Part shown: in pieces, positions 46,646 through 55,377 of the stretch
Position numbering within the stretch: position 1 is the first letter of the stretch
Layout of the letters: every line of letters starts with the position of its first letter
Source of the DNA: Demetria terragena DSM 11295
GTDB taxonomy: Bacteria > Actinomycetota > Actinomycetes > Actinomycetales > Dermatophilaceae
Direction of reading: 5' to 3'
NCBI RefSeq assembly: GCF_000376825.1
Contig: NZ_AQXW01000004.1
Span: 1,612,001-1,676,000, forward strand
DNA: 64,000 nucleotides
The notes under the pieces: generated by a model
What the model was told of the DNA's origin: nothing
Databases searched by the model: none
The model's input: the letters and a program-made list of their open reading frames with translations, nothing else
Made by a program: the position numbers and the translations under genes

Positions 46646-47237
46646 GCATCAACCTCCGCCCCTCGAATGCCCGGCCGAGAGTCACCTCGTCGGCGTATTC
46701 CAGATCGCCGCCGACCGGGAGGCCGCTGGCGAGTCGACTGACTTTCAGTCCCATCGGCGAAACCAGCCGGTTGAGATAGGAGGCCGTGGCCTCGCCCGTC
46801 AGGTTGGGATTAGTCGCCACGATCAGTTCGCCGATACGGCCATCGGAGAGCCGCTTGACCAGTTCGGTGATCCGCAGGTCGTCGGGTCCAATGCCGTCGA
46901 TGGGACTGATTGCCCCACCGAGTACGTGGTAGCGCCCCTTGAACTCGTGCGTGCGTTCGATGGCGTTGACGTCCTTCGAGTCCTCGACTACGCAGATCTG
47001 AGTGCCGTCGCGCTCGGGGTCCAGGCAAATGCGGCACTGCTCGGACTCGGCGACGTTGAAGCAGGTCTCGCAGAAGCGCACCTTGTCCTTGACAATCGTC
47101 AGTACCTCGGTAAGCCGCTGAACGTCAGCCGGATCGGTCTGCAACAGGTGGAAGGCGATGCGCTGCGCCCCGCGCGGCCCGATGCCGGGCAGCCGGGTCA
47201 GTTCATCGATCAGGTCCTGGACCACACCTTCATACAC
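46638..47237 (-). CDS. recR: recombination protein RecR
   Basis: 199 residues: helix-hairpin-helix [17 protein letters not shown], four-cysteine zinc finger (CETC, CRIC), and a Toprim domain ([32 protein letters not shown]). Works with RecF and RecO at gaps. Usually preceded by ybaB and dnaX; here a flavodoxin-like gene, a mycoredoxin, a UvrA-like gene and plsC lie between it and dnaX, and I see no ybaB. Confidence 0.97.
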   Translation of the reverse strand: MYEGVVQDLIDELTRLPGIGPRGAQRIAFHLLQTDPADVQRLTEVLTIVKDKVRFCETCFNVAESEQCRICLDPERDGTQICVVEDSKDVNAIERTHEFKGRYHVLGGAISPIDGIGPDDLRITELVKRLSDGRIGELIVATNPNLTGEATASYLNRLVSPMGLKVSRLASGLPVGGDLEYADEVTLGRAFEGRRLMHA

Positions 47238-47297
47238 ATCTGTGAGGGTAGTCCCTGCGCCGAAAATGCTGGCTGCCGACGCGACCGTGGTCCTAAG

Positions 47298-48020
47298 TTA
47301 GCGGTACTCCGGGTTGGCAAACCCAAAGTGCGTGCCGTCGTCCCAAGCCGTCCGCACATTGCCATAGGTCGGCATACCGCCCGCCGCTTTGAGCATCGCT
47401 GCAGCGTGCATGAGGTTGTAGGTCATGAAGGTCGTGTTGCGGTTGGTGAAGTCGTTCTGCGGTCCGCCGGAGCCTTCGTCCAAGTAGGACGGGCCAGGTC
47501 CCGCTTCGCCAATCCAGCCTGCGTCGGCCTGCGGCGGGATCAGGTAGCCGACGTGTTGCATGCTGTAGAGCACATTCATCGCGCAGTGCTTGATGCCATC
47601 TTCGTTTCCGGTGAACAGGGCGCCGCCCACCTTGCCGTAGTAGGCGTACTGCCCGGCGGCGTTGAGTTCGCCCGAGTTTGAATAGAGCCGTTCGATGACC
47701 TTCTTCATCTCGGAACTGTTGTCTCCCAACCAGATCGGGCCCGCCAGCACAAGGATGTCCGCCGCCATGATTCGCTCAGACAACTGCGGCCACTCGTCGG
47801 TCGCCCAACCATGCTCAGTCATGTCGGGGTAGACGCCACTCGCGATGTCATGATCAACCGCGCGAATCACGTCGACCTGTACGCCGCGCGAGCGCATGAG
47901 GTCGGCGCTCGCGTTCACCAGGCCGTCGGTATGACTGGGCTCGGGCGAGCGTTTCAAGGTCGCGTTGATGAAGACTGCGCTGAGTCCGTCGAAGCGGGGT
48001 CCCTCAGGGGTGGAAGTCAT
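47298..48020 (-). CDS. flavodoxin-fold NAD(P)H-dependent oxidoreductase
   Basis: 240 residues of the NADPH-dependent FMN reductase group: FINATLKRSPEPSHTDGL, ILVLAGPIWLGDNSSEMKKVIER and KVGGALFTGNEDGIKHCAMN. Cytosolic FMN enzyme; substrate unknown. It is divergent from the mycoredoxin-like gene, the shared 71-base gap presumably holding both promoters, a hint of common redox control. Confidence 0.88.
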   Translation of the reverse strand: MTSTPEGPRFDGLSAVFINATLKRSPEPSHTDGLVNASADLMRSRGVQVDVIRAVDHDIASGVYPDMTEHGWATDEWPQLSERIMAADILVLAGPIWLGDNSSEMKKVIERLYSNSGELNAAGQYAYYGKVGGALFTGNEDGIKHCAMNVLYSMQHVGYLIPPQADAGWIGEAGPGPSYLDEGSGGPQNDFTNRNTTFMTYNLMHAAAMLKAAGGMPTYGNVRTAWDDGTHFGFANPEYR

Positions 48021-48091
48021 CGATTACTCCGTTTCACCAGACGTCGGATTGAATATCAGGCAAGGCCCGAATTCACCTCAAGGAGACCATC

Positions 48092-48355
48092 ATGACTGCC
48101 TCGATCAACGCCGCTGACGTCACGGTCTACTGGCGACCAGGCTGCCCGTTCTGCATGGCGCTCCGAGCGAGCCTGAAGACGGCACGTATCGACGCGACCT
48201 GGATCAACATCTGGGAGGACGAGGAGGCCGCCGACGTCGTTCGGGCGGCGAACAACGGCAACGAGACTGTCCCGACTGTTGTCGTCGGCGACCAGACCAT
48301 GACCAACCCATCGTTGGGCCAGGTCAAGAAGGCACTCGCCGCCTCGGCAGGCTGA
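48092..48355 (+). CDS. mycoredoxin/glutaredoxin-like protein
   Basis: 87 residues with DVTVYWRPGCPFCMALR (CPFC active site), WINIWEDEEAADVVR, NGNETVPTVVV and PSLGQVKKALA. This is the mycoredoxin-1 form of glutaredoxin that reduces mycothiol mixed disulfides in actinomycetes. It converges with the UvrA-like gene, eight bases separating the ends. Confidence 0.93.
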   Translation: MTASINAADVTVYWRPGCPFCMALRASLKTARIDATWINIWEDEEAADVVRAANNGNETVPTVVVGDQTMTNPSLGQVKKALAASAG

Positions 48356-48363
48356 GCGCGCGT

Positions 48364-50566
48364 TCACCCGGACGGGCGGGCCATAGGTAGCCCCTCGAAC
48401 AACACCTTCCCGCCGTGCCGCCCCGGCCCCGGGCCGAGTTCGATCATCCAGTCGGCATGGCGGATGACGTCACCGTTGTGTTCGATCACCACAACGGTGC
48501 TGCCGTGATCGATCAACCTGTCGAACACCTCGAGCAGACCGGCAATGTCCTGCGGGTGTAGGCCGGTGGTGGGCTCGTCGAGGACATAGGTCGTGGCATC
48601 GCTGGCTCGACGCAGTTCGCGTGTGATCTTGACCCGCTGGCACTCCCCGCCAGACAGGGTGCTGAGCGGCTGCCCGAGGCGCAGATAGCCCAGACCGACA
48701 TCGACGAGTGGCTGCATCGCCTGTGCGACGGTGGGCTCCGGCAGGCACCGAAGTGCCTCGGCGACCGGCAGCTCCTCGATGTCGGAAATGGAGAGTCCGC
48801 CTACTCGATGCTGCAGGACCTCGGCTCGGAAGCGCTTCCCTTGACACTCCGGGCAGGTAGTCCGCTGGCCTTCCATGAAGGCGAGATCCGTATAGATCAC
48901 GCCCGCACCACTGCACTCTGGACAGCCACCGTCGGAGTTGGCGCTGAACATTTTGACGGGAACCCCGTTGGCTGTTGCAAAGAGCCGGCGGATAGCAGTC
49001 GCGACCCCGGTATAGGTCATGGGACTGGACCGGCGGGTAGCGCTTACGGGGCGCTGGTCCGCCACGACCGATTCATGCTGGGCAACGAATTCGCCCATGA
49101 GGCTGGACTTCCCCGAACCCGCAACGCCGGTCACCACCGTCATTCGCCCGCTCGGGATATCGACCGTCACGTCGCGCAAGTTGTTGGCACGTGCGTGCTT
49201 GATCCTCAGCATCGAAACCGGCGCTGACCTCGACTCGTGCGCCTTCGCTAGCGGTTCTGCCTTGAGAGCACGCCCAGTGCAGGTATTCGACTGCAGGAGA
49301 GCGGCGTACGACCCCTGGAAGGTCAGGTGTCCACCGTCAGGTCCAGCGGCGGGACCGATCTCGATCACTTGGTCGGCTGCCGCCATGACCATCGGGTCGT
49401 GCTCGACGACGAGCACGCTTTTACCTCGGTCCCGGATCTGCCGCAACAGCCGGATCACCCGCTCCACGTCGCTCGCATGAAGTCCGACGGTGGGCTCATC
49501 GACGACATACGTCATGGAGGTCAGGCTCGATCCAAGATGGCGTACGAGCTTGACGCGCTGCGATTCCCCACCCGACAGCGTGGTGGTGGAACGCTCCAGA
49601 CTCAGGTAACCCAGTCCGACAGTCACCAAGGCCCGCAGGCGATCTGACAGTGCCGAGACGGCCGGCGCAACGCGTGAATCGTCTAGCTGTGAAGCGAAAT
49701 CTGCCACTTCGCTGACCTCCCATCGGGCGAGTTCCGGGAGGGTGCAGCCTGCGACAGTGGCAGTCCGCGCTGAGGCGGCGAGGCGTTCACCGTCGCAGTC
49801 CGAGCACACCTCAGAACGAGTGAACTGACCGATCACCGACCGTTTGCGCTCGGAAAGATTGTCAGCTGTGCCTAGATAGATCCGCTCGAAGCGCTCGGCC
49901 ACACCTTCGAAGTCCCTGGGAAGCGAGCGCCCAAGCCGACCATCGTCACCATGGAGCAGCGCATGACGTTCACCCTGCGTCCATTGACGAACTGGCAGGT
50001 CAGCATCGAATCCGGCACCTTCGGCGAGCTGCCGGAACCAGTACTGGTTGGAGCCCATATCCCGGCAGCCGAATGGCGCCTTCCACCAGCGAACGGTCGA
50101 GATCGAGCAACCGATCCAGCGCAACCTGTACGACCTCGCCAAGCCCCGAACATGTCGGGCACATTCCGTGAGCATCATTGAAGGAGAATCGATTTGACTC
50201 GCCGACATGCGGTTCGGACAGCCGAGACCAGATAAGTCGCAGGTAGGCCCAGGTGTCGGTGATCGTGCCCACAGTCGAGCGAGCGTTTCCGCCGATTCGC
50301 TTCTGGTCAATGACGATGACCGGCGATAGCCCCTCGATCAGGTCGACGTCGGGGCGCGACCAGTGCGGCAGCCGGTTACGCACAAAAGGCGGGTACGTCT
50401 CGTTCAACTGGTACCCGGCCTCCGCCGCGATGGTGTCAAAGACCAGGGATGACTTGCCTGAGCCTGAGACGCCGACGATGACCACTAACTGGTCGCGCGG
50501 AATGTCTAGATCGAGTCCAGCCAGGTTGTGGGTGCGGGCCCCACGGATTCGTATGTGATCGGCCAT
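48364..50566 (-). pseudogene. UvrA-like ABC ATPase gene interrupted by a frameshift
   Basis: Two overlapping frames make one UvrA-like drug-resistance/repair ABC protein. The N-terminal part starts at ATG 50566 (MADHIRIRGARTHNLAGLDL, Walker A GVSGSGKSS, zinc-type CPTCSGLG) and reads to GAIRLPGYG; the rest continues in the next frame as SNQYWFRQLAEGAG to the stop at 48364, with LSGGESQRVKL, a second Walker A GVAGSGKSS, CPECSGAG and a second LSGGE. One extra base in the CCC run at 50054-50056 (plus strand) explains the shift: removing it gives GYGSNQYWF. It is either a genuine broken gene or a sequencing error; the remaining 560 codons are undamaged. Confidence 0.85.
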
Positions 50567-50649
50567 GCTCGCGAAGGTAGGTCGCAATCCGGACAACGAC
50601 GTACCGCTATCACCAAGACATCCCACGGTCCATCTCTTATGGTGGCCGC

Positions 50650-51057
50650 ATGTTCTCCCACCACCAGGGACGCATCGGACTGCACGTTCGGGGTGCGCAC
50701 TTGACCACCAGCGTCCAGGTGCGGGTCGACGATCAGCCAATTGACGTCACCACACCGTCAACCCTGATCACGGTGGCGCCAGGCCGACACGTTCTGGAAG
50801 TGAACGGGCTGGAAGGATTTCTGACCACGTTCGGTAAGGCTCGCCTCGACGTGTACGTCGCACCGCGCCAGCACGTGGATGTGTTTTATGCCGTGCCCCA
50901 CACCTTCATCTCCAAAGCGCGGATCGGCTTCGTCCCAGTCAACCGGGCCTGGGCACTCGACTGGCGAGAACTTGCCCTCACCTGCGTCGCCACGATCGGC
51001 CTGCTTCTCCTGGTCGGCATAGTGCTGACCGTCTGGAATACGTTGACCGGCGGCTAA
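50650..51057 (+). CDS. small tail-anchored membrane protein
   Basis: 135 residues. The N-terminal 100 residues are predicted beta-rich (VRVDDQPIDV, LITVAPGRHVLEV, ARLDVYVAPRQHVDVFYAVPH) like PEGA-type repeats, followed by one membrane helix near the end (LALTCVATIGLLLLVGIVLTVW) and a four- to six-residue tail. No signal peptide. I do not recognise a family. Topology is that of a tail-anchored protein, whose insertion could in principle depend on factors such as the Get3-like pair in this window; that link is speculative. Confidence 0.75.
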   Translation: MFSHHQGRIGLHVRGAHLTTSVQVRVDDQPIDVTTPSTLITVAPGRHVLEVNGLEGFLTTFGKARLDVYVAPRQHVDVFYAVPHTFISKARIGFVPVNRAWALDWRELALTCVATIGLLLLVGIVLTVWNTLTGG

Positions 51058-51066
51058 GTCGACCGC

Positions 51067-51735
51067 CTAGGTCGTCGGTGGGTGCTCGTTGTATTCGCCC
51101 GCGAGTTCCTGGCCGGAGAGCTCGTAGATCGCTGACATGATCTGGTCGGTCGCTTCCCGGCGAGCTCGACCTGCAGCCACGCCAGCAAACGCCTCGCGGA
51201 AACTCAGTGGTTCTCCAAAACGTACGGTCGCCTTGGCCAAGTGAAAACGGTTGCTGCCCACCGGCTGAACGTGTTGGGTTCCTTGCAGGCCCACCGGCAC
51301 GACGGGAACATCGGCTTCCAGCGCGAGGTACGCGACGCCGGTCCGGCCCCGGTAGAGACGGCCATCGCGCGAGCGGGTCCCTTCGGGATAGATCCCAAAA
51401 GCTTCACCGGACCGCAGCACCTCGAGGCCGGCCTCCAGCGATTTCTGCGCTGCGCGGGTGTCATCCCGATCGACCGGAATCATGCCGGTCGCGGTCATCC
51501 ACGTCTTGATCGCGTAGCCCTTGGGGCCCTTGCCCGTGAAGTAATCCGACTTGGCCAGGAAATGCACCGGTCGTGGCGCGCACGCCGGGATCGCGACACT
51601 GTCCACAAAGGACAGGTGATTACTCGCCAGGATCACGCCACCGGTCAGCGGAACGTGATGGGCGCCCTCAATGGTGGGGCGCCACACCGCGCGCAGGGTC
51701 GGCGCGACGACGGCGCGGGAAGCGAGATACAGCAT
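51067..51735 (-). CDS. 1-acyl-sn-glycerol-3-phosphate acyltransferase-like protein (PlsC family)
   Basis: 222 residues: SNHLSFVDS (H-x4-D catalytic), FLAKSDYF, GMIPVDRDD and YPEGTRSRDGRLYRGRTG. Membrane-associated acyltransferase making phosphatidic acid or acylating a related glycerolipid. Convergent with the tail-anchored protein gene and upstream of the dnaX end; a 48-base gap separates it from dnaX. Confidence 0.92.
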   Translation of the reverse strand: MLYLASRAVVAPTLRAVWRPTIEGAHHVPLTGGVILASNHLSFVDSVAIPACAPRPVHFLAKSDYFTGKGPKGYAIKTWMTATGMIPVDRDDTRAAQKSLEAGLEVLRSGEAFGIYPEGTRSRDGRLYRGRTGVAYLALEADVPVVPVGLQGTQHVQPVGSNRFHLAKATVRFGEPLSFREAFAGVAAGRARREATDQIMSAIYELSGQELAGEYNEHPPTT

Positions 51736-51783
51736 GGTGGGGCCAGCCTAGCCAGGTCGCGCCGCGAACCTCCCGTCCTCGGT

Positions 51784-54075
51784 TCAGCCCTCGGACTCCT
51801 CCGCGATGATCGTGCCGCCAAGCACGCTTTGGACCACGGGCAACCCGACGTCCGTAGCGTCTTCGACGCTTTCATCGTTGAGGTCGACTGCGGTGTCGTC
51901 GGCTGAAGGCGAACTCGCCCGCGACGTGGCGGCCGCGCTTTCTTCTCGGGCTCGTTGCTCAGCACGCTGGCGAGGAGATTGGGTGGGCTGGGCAGGTGCC
52001 GCGGGGGTCGGCTCTGGCTCCGCTGGCGCGTCAGCTGGTGCTGTGGAAGCCCAGTCAGGTGGCGGTCCCGCCGGTGAACTCCAGGAGTCGCGCGAATCGG
52101 CGTCCCACCCACCGGGCGGCGCCGCTCCGCCGATCTGCGCGGCAGCTTCATCTTGCGCTGGCGGTTGCGGGCTGGTCGTTGCTGGCGGCTGCGCCGGTGA
52201 GGAATCAACTGCTGGGGGCGCGCTGGTGCCTGCGGGCGGCGACCCTTCGTGCACCTGCGCCTCGACACGAGTGTTGACGCCAATCGCGTCGAGTACCGCC
52301 TGGTGCACAACATCTGGGTGCTGGCCGCGGCGGAAGGTGTCGGCGAGCGCCTGAGTCGAGGTACCCAGGAGCAACCGCTGCCCGTCGTAGTCCACGACAT
52401 GCGCATGCTGGCTCAGCAACGCCCACGTCACCCGCCTGATGTGGAAGATCTTGTCGAGTACGTCTGGCCATGCCCGCCGGATCGCATCGGTGTCAATCGA
52501 TCCTGGCTGGTGTGGTGTAGGAGTCTCGACAGGCTCGACCGGCGTGGGGGACGCGGAGCCGGGATGGGTGGCGGCGGCGCTGGCTGGGTCTGGCGGGAGT
52601 CCGGGCGAGGCGCTAGCCGAGCTCGGGCGGATGGTTGCGTCGCCGCCACCCGTCCCGGCGAAGCGTGCGCCGGGGGTGGGCTCGACCGGGGTCTCGACAG
52701 GCTCGACCGTCGTAGGCGGCTCGACCGGCGTAGGCGGCGCGACCGGCGTAGGGGGCTCGACCGGCGTAGAGGGCTCGACCGGCGTAGAGGGCTCGACCGG
52801 CGTAGAGGGCTCGACCGGCGTAGAGGGCTCGACCGGTGTGCTCGGCGCGACGGGCGTGGTCTCGATACGGCTCGCCCTAGGGGGCTCGCCTACTCGACCA
52901 GCGTTGCCGGACTCACCGAGATCGAGACGCCGCTCCAGCCGGTCCAGGCGGGCGGCGTAACCCTGCTCGCCGGAGGCTGCTGGCAGCAGGATGCGCGCCG
53001 CGATGAGCTCGAGCTGAAGGCGCGGCGCGGTGGCACCGGTCATCTCGGTCAGTCCGGTGTTGGCGATGTCGGCGGCGCGCGACAGTGCGCCAGCGCCATA
53101 GGCGGCAGCCTGCTGGCGCATCCGCTCGATCTGATCCTCAGGCACGGTACGCAGCACCTGAGCCGCACCGTCAGGGACGGCAGCCACCACGATGAGGTCG
53201 CGCAAACGCTCCAACAGGTCCTCGATAAATCGCCGCGGGTCATGCCCCGACTCGATCACCCTGTCAATCTGTCGGAATACCGCAGCGCCATCGTGTGCGG
53301 CGAGCGCATCGATGACCGCATCGAGCAGTTCGCCGTCGGTGAAGCCCAGCAGTGCGGCCGCACCCGCGTAGGTCAACCCCTCGTCCGTGGACCCAGCGAT
53401 GAGTTGATCGAGCACGGAAAGCGAGTCACGGACGGAGCCGCCACCGGCACGTGTGACGAAAGACAGGACACCCGGCTCAACGCGTACGCCCTCGCTGTCG
53501 CACAGCGATTGCAGGTAATCCGATAGCAGGCCGGGCGGGACCAGCCGGAATGGATAGTGGTGGGTCCTCGAGCGAATAGTGCCGATGACTTTTTCTGGCT
53601 CGGTCGTGGCAAACACGAACTTCACATGCTCGGGCGGCTCCTCGACGATCTTCAGCAGCGCGTTGAAGCCCTGCGGCGTCACCATGTGCGCCTCGTCGAT
53701 GATGTAGATCTTGTAGCGCGCTTGGGCCGGACCATAGGACGCCCGCTCGCGCAGATCGCGCGCGTCGTCGACGCCACCATGGCTCGCAGCGTCGATCTCA
53801 ATGACGTCGATGCTGCCGGACCCGTCTCGTGCGAGCGCGACGCAGGACTCACATTCGCCGCACGGCGTGGGTGTTGGTCCCTGCGCACAGTTGAGGCAGC
53901 GAGCCAGGATGCGCGCGCTCGTCGTCTTGCCGCAGCCACGCGGCCCGCTGAACAGGTAGGCATGCCCGGTCCTGCCGGTGCGCAGCGCCTGCATGAGCGG
54001 CCCGGTCACGTGGTCCTGCCCGATGACGTCGACGTATGTCTCTGGGCGGTATCTGCGGTACAGCGCGGTGGTCAC
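51784..54075 (-). CDS. dnaX: DNA polymerase III subunit gamma/tau
   Basis: About 763 residues from GTG 54075 (TTALYRRYRPETYVDVIGQ); the longer ORF would run into the SRP RNA. AAA+ clamp-loader ATPase with GPRGCGKTTSARILA, a four-cysteine zinc site (CLNC, CGEC, C), IIDEAHMVTPQGFNALLK and the SRC-like IRSRTHHY. After domain III comes a linker (about residues 410-500) dominated by tandem PSTPVE hexapeptides and PVEPVETP units encoded by repeated DNA, then a tau domain (AIRRAWPDVLDKIF) and an Asp/Ala/Pro-rich end. The linker repeats are unusual in a core replication gene. Confidence 0.96.
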   Translation of the reverse strand: MTTALYRRYRPETYVDVIGQDHVTGPLMQALRTGRTGHAYLFSGPRGCGKTTSARILARCLNCAQGPTPTPCGECESCVALARDGSGSIDVIEIDAASHGGVDDARDLRERASYGPAQARYKIYIIDEAHMVTPQGFNALLKIVEEPPEHVKFVFATTEPEKVIGTIRSRTHHYPFRLVPPGLLSDYLQSLCDSEGVRVEPGVLSFVTRAGGGSVRDSLSVLDQLIAGSTDEGLTYAGAAALLGFTDGELLDAVIDALAAHDGAAVFRQIDRVIESGHDPRRFIEDLLERLRDLIVVAAVPDGAAQVLRTVPEDQIERMRQQAAAYGAGALSRAADIANTGLTEMTGATAPRLQLELIAARILLPAASGEQGYAARLDRLERRLDLGESGNAGRVGEPPRASRIETTPVAPSTPVEPSTPVEPSTPVEPSTPVEPSTPVEPPTPVAPPTPVEPPTTVEPVETPVEPTPGARFAGTGGGDATIRPSSASASPGLPPDPASAAATHPGSASPTPVEPVETPTPHQPGSIDTDAIRRAWPDVLDKIFHIRRVTWALLSQHAHVVDYDGQRLLLGTSTQALADTFRRGQHPDVVHQAVLDAIGVNTRVEAQVHEGSPPAGTSAPPAVDSSPAQPPATTSPQPPAQDEAAAQIGGAAPPGGWDADSRDSWSSPAGPPPDWASTAPADAPAEPEPTPAAPAQPTQSPRQRAEQRAREESAAATSRASSPSADDTAVDLNDESVEDATDVGLPVVQSVLGGTIIAEESEG
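52520..52545. repeat. REP-like unit inside dnaX (first)
   Basis: GTCTCGACAGGCTCGACC (within 52520-52545), recurring at 52691-52708, is read in frame on the minus strand as PVEPVETP. Such TCGACAGGCTCGA sequences are widespread dispersed repeats in Micrococcales genomes to my knowledge. Confidence 0.6.
52718..52848. repeat. 18-bp tandem repeat in the dnaX linker
   Basis: About seven units of GGCTCGACCGGCGTAGAG or close variants (GGCGTAGGC, GGGGGCTCG) in a row. Read on the minus strand they encode P(S/P)TPVE hexapeptides. Four units are identical, which suggests slippage or unequal recombination and likely strain-to-strain length variation. Confidence 0.93.
52857..52905. repeat. REP-like intergenic repeat captured inside dnaX
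   Basis: The stretch GTGGTCTCGATACGGCTCGC then CCTAGGGG and GGCTCGCCTACTCGACCAGC resembles dispersed palindromic repeats usually found between genes of Micrococcales. Here it is translated in frame (about GRVGEPPRASRIETTPV). Confidence 0.55.
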
Positions 54076-54108
54076 ATCGATGACGATATCTGCGGCAACA
54101 GACAAGAG

Positions 54109-54197
54109 GGACCCCCCGTGCACCCGGAAGAGCTCACCTACCCTTGCTGCATTCCTGCCCTGGGGGAGTTCGGAGAGGTACCGCCACACGGGGGGCC
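54109..54197 (-). ncRNA. ffs: small signal recognition particle RNA (4.5S)
   Basis: On the minus strand the conserved apical domain reads GGCAGGAATGCAGCAAGGG flanked by pairing arms (CTCTCCGAACTCCCCCAG and GTAGGTGAGCTCTTCCGGG), with closing stem GGCCCCCCGTG/CACGGGGGGTCC. It lies just upstream of dnaX, as in many actinomycetes. Confidence 0.95.
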
Positions 54198-54250
54198 GGA
54201 GATAACTCTAGGTGACGCTCGGACACCGCGCGAACTGACCTCGTCGGCCT

Positions 54251-55054
54251 TTAACAGCCCTTGGGCGGTGTCGGCTTCTTAGCCGGGGGCGCAGTCGCCT
54301 TGGCGACCGGAACGAGCGAGGTGAACTTGCTGCCGAGGATGGCGTCGACGTCGGTTCCCTCCCGCCTGTCTTCCTGAAGACGCGCATCGGGGAACTGCAG
54401 GGCCATCCGCCGAGCTGCCGGTTCGCCGCGTTCACCATGGCGAATCAACACCACGTCGTTCGGGAAGTACGACCCGCCGGGATCATTGCCCGATTCAGCG
54501 ATTTTGAAACCGCGCTGCTTCAGCAGTTTGGCCGTATCGCCAGCAAGACCAGGCTTGTAGGTCGTGTTGTAGATGTTGGCCGTGATCGCCGAAGGCGCCG
54601 GCGGCGGAACGGGCTTGAGTTTGAACTGCGTGCCGATCAGCAGGTCGACGGTGGGGTCGGTGCGTTCATCTTTGACCAGCGTGGGGTTCTCGATCTCGGC
54701 GGCGACGGTGAGGGCGATCTGTCGGCCGGCGGGGCCGTACCGAATTTCAGCGGTCTTGGGTTGCGCGTTGTCGGTGAGGTCCTGGTTCGTGGTCTCCAGC
54801 ACATTGAACCCGCGCCACTCAAGCTGCGTCGAGGTATCGCCCGCCAACCCGGCCTTCGAGCCCGCGTTGACGACATTGAGGTAGATGGTGTTGTGCTTGA
54901 TGGAAGCAGCTGGTTCGGGCACCGGCTTAGGGCAGGAAGGGGTCGGCGTCGCCGCGTCATCCGAGTCGCCGCTGCAGGCAGCCAAGAGGGTGGCCGCCAT
55001 GGCCACCGCCACCAAAGGCCCTGCGACTCGACCGCTACCCCGCATCACACCCAC
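54251..55054 (-). CDS. lipoprotein with two LytR_C domains
   Basis: 267 residues; start GTG 55054 or nearby GTG 55048/ATG 55045. Signal with lipobox LLAAC, then two LytR_C repeats: YLNVVNAGSKAGLAGDTSTQL-WRGFNVLETTN and ANIYNTTYKPGLAGDTAKLL-RGFKIAESGND. Each is followed by a conserved IRYGP/IRHGE strand. LytR_C domains accompany wall-polymer ligases or occur alone as here; they are thought to bind wall polymers. A second protein of this type is encoded at 57119-57640. Confidence 0.88.
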   Translation of the reverse strand: MGVMRGSGRVAGPLVAVAMAATLLAACSGDSDDAATPTPSCPKPVPEPAASIKHNTIYLNVVNAGSKAGLAGDTSTQLEWRGFNVLETTNQDLTDNAQPKTAEIRYGPAGRQIALTVAAEIENPTLVKDERTDPTVDLLIGTQFKLKPVPPPAPSAITANIYNTTYKPGLAGDTAKLLKQRGFKIAESGNDPGGSYFPNDVVLIRHGERGEPAARRMALQFPDARLQEDRREGTDVDAILGSKFTSLVPVAKATAPPAKKPTPPKGC

Positions 55055-55192
55055 TTCGCCTCACTCGCCCCCGATGGTTAGTTGCCGCTCTAGTGTGACC
55101 GACGTCCGCGCTCATCGACGACAGGCCCACGCATTTTCGGGCGCAACGTGTCGAACACCACCCCTTCGTCGCTCGGGACAACGCCGGGACGT

Positions 55193-55233
55193 ACGACAAA
55201 CGGCTGAGACCGAAGTCCCAGCCGTTTGTCGAC
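55193..55233 (-). terminator. hairpin downstream of tRNA-Ser(GGA)
   Basis: CGACAAACGGCTG at the left pairs with CAGCCGTTTGTCG at the right across a GAGACCGAAGTCC centre that also pairs in part. It lies immediately 3' of the tRNA on the minus strand, with a short T/C-rich continuation; probable terminator. Confidence 0.7.
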
Positions 55234-55235
55234 AA

Positions 55236-55325
55236 TGGCGGAGGATGCGGGATTTGAACCCGCGAGGGGTTTCATCCCCAACACGATTTCCAATCGTGCG
55301 CACTAGGCCACTATGCGAATCCTCC
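55236..55325 (-). tRNA. tRNA-Ser(GGA)
   Basis: Acceptor GGAGGAT/ATCCTCC, discriminator G with encoded CCA (55236-55238), anticodon stem CACGA/TCGTG with loop TTGGAAA (anticodon GGA), long variable arm and T arm CGGGTTCAAATCCCG. Confidence 0.97.
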
Positions 55326-55377
55326 GTGGGCGAGGGTACCCGAGCGCCCGCCACACCGCGAATTCTGGTGGCGTACG

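Noticed and set aside
52718-52848. Regular repeats that might be a CRISPR array
   Set aside because: The 18-bp units are directly adjacent without spacers and encode an in-frame peptide repeat of DnaX.
52249-53526. 425-codon plus-strand frame opposite dnaX
   Set aside because: The minus strand encodes conserved DnaX motifs; the plus frame is an Arg/Asp-rich shadow of the repeats.
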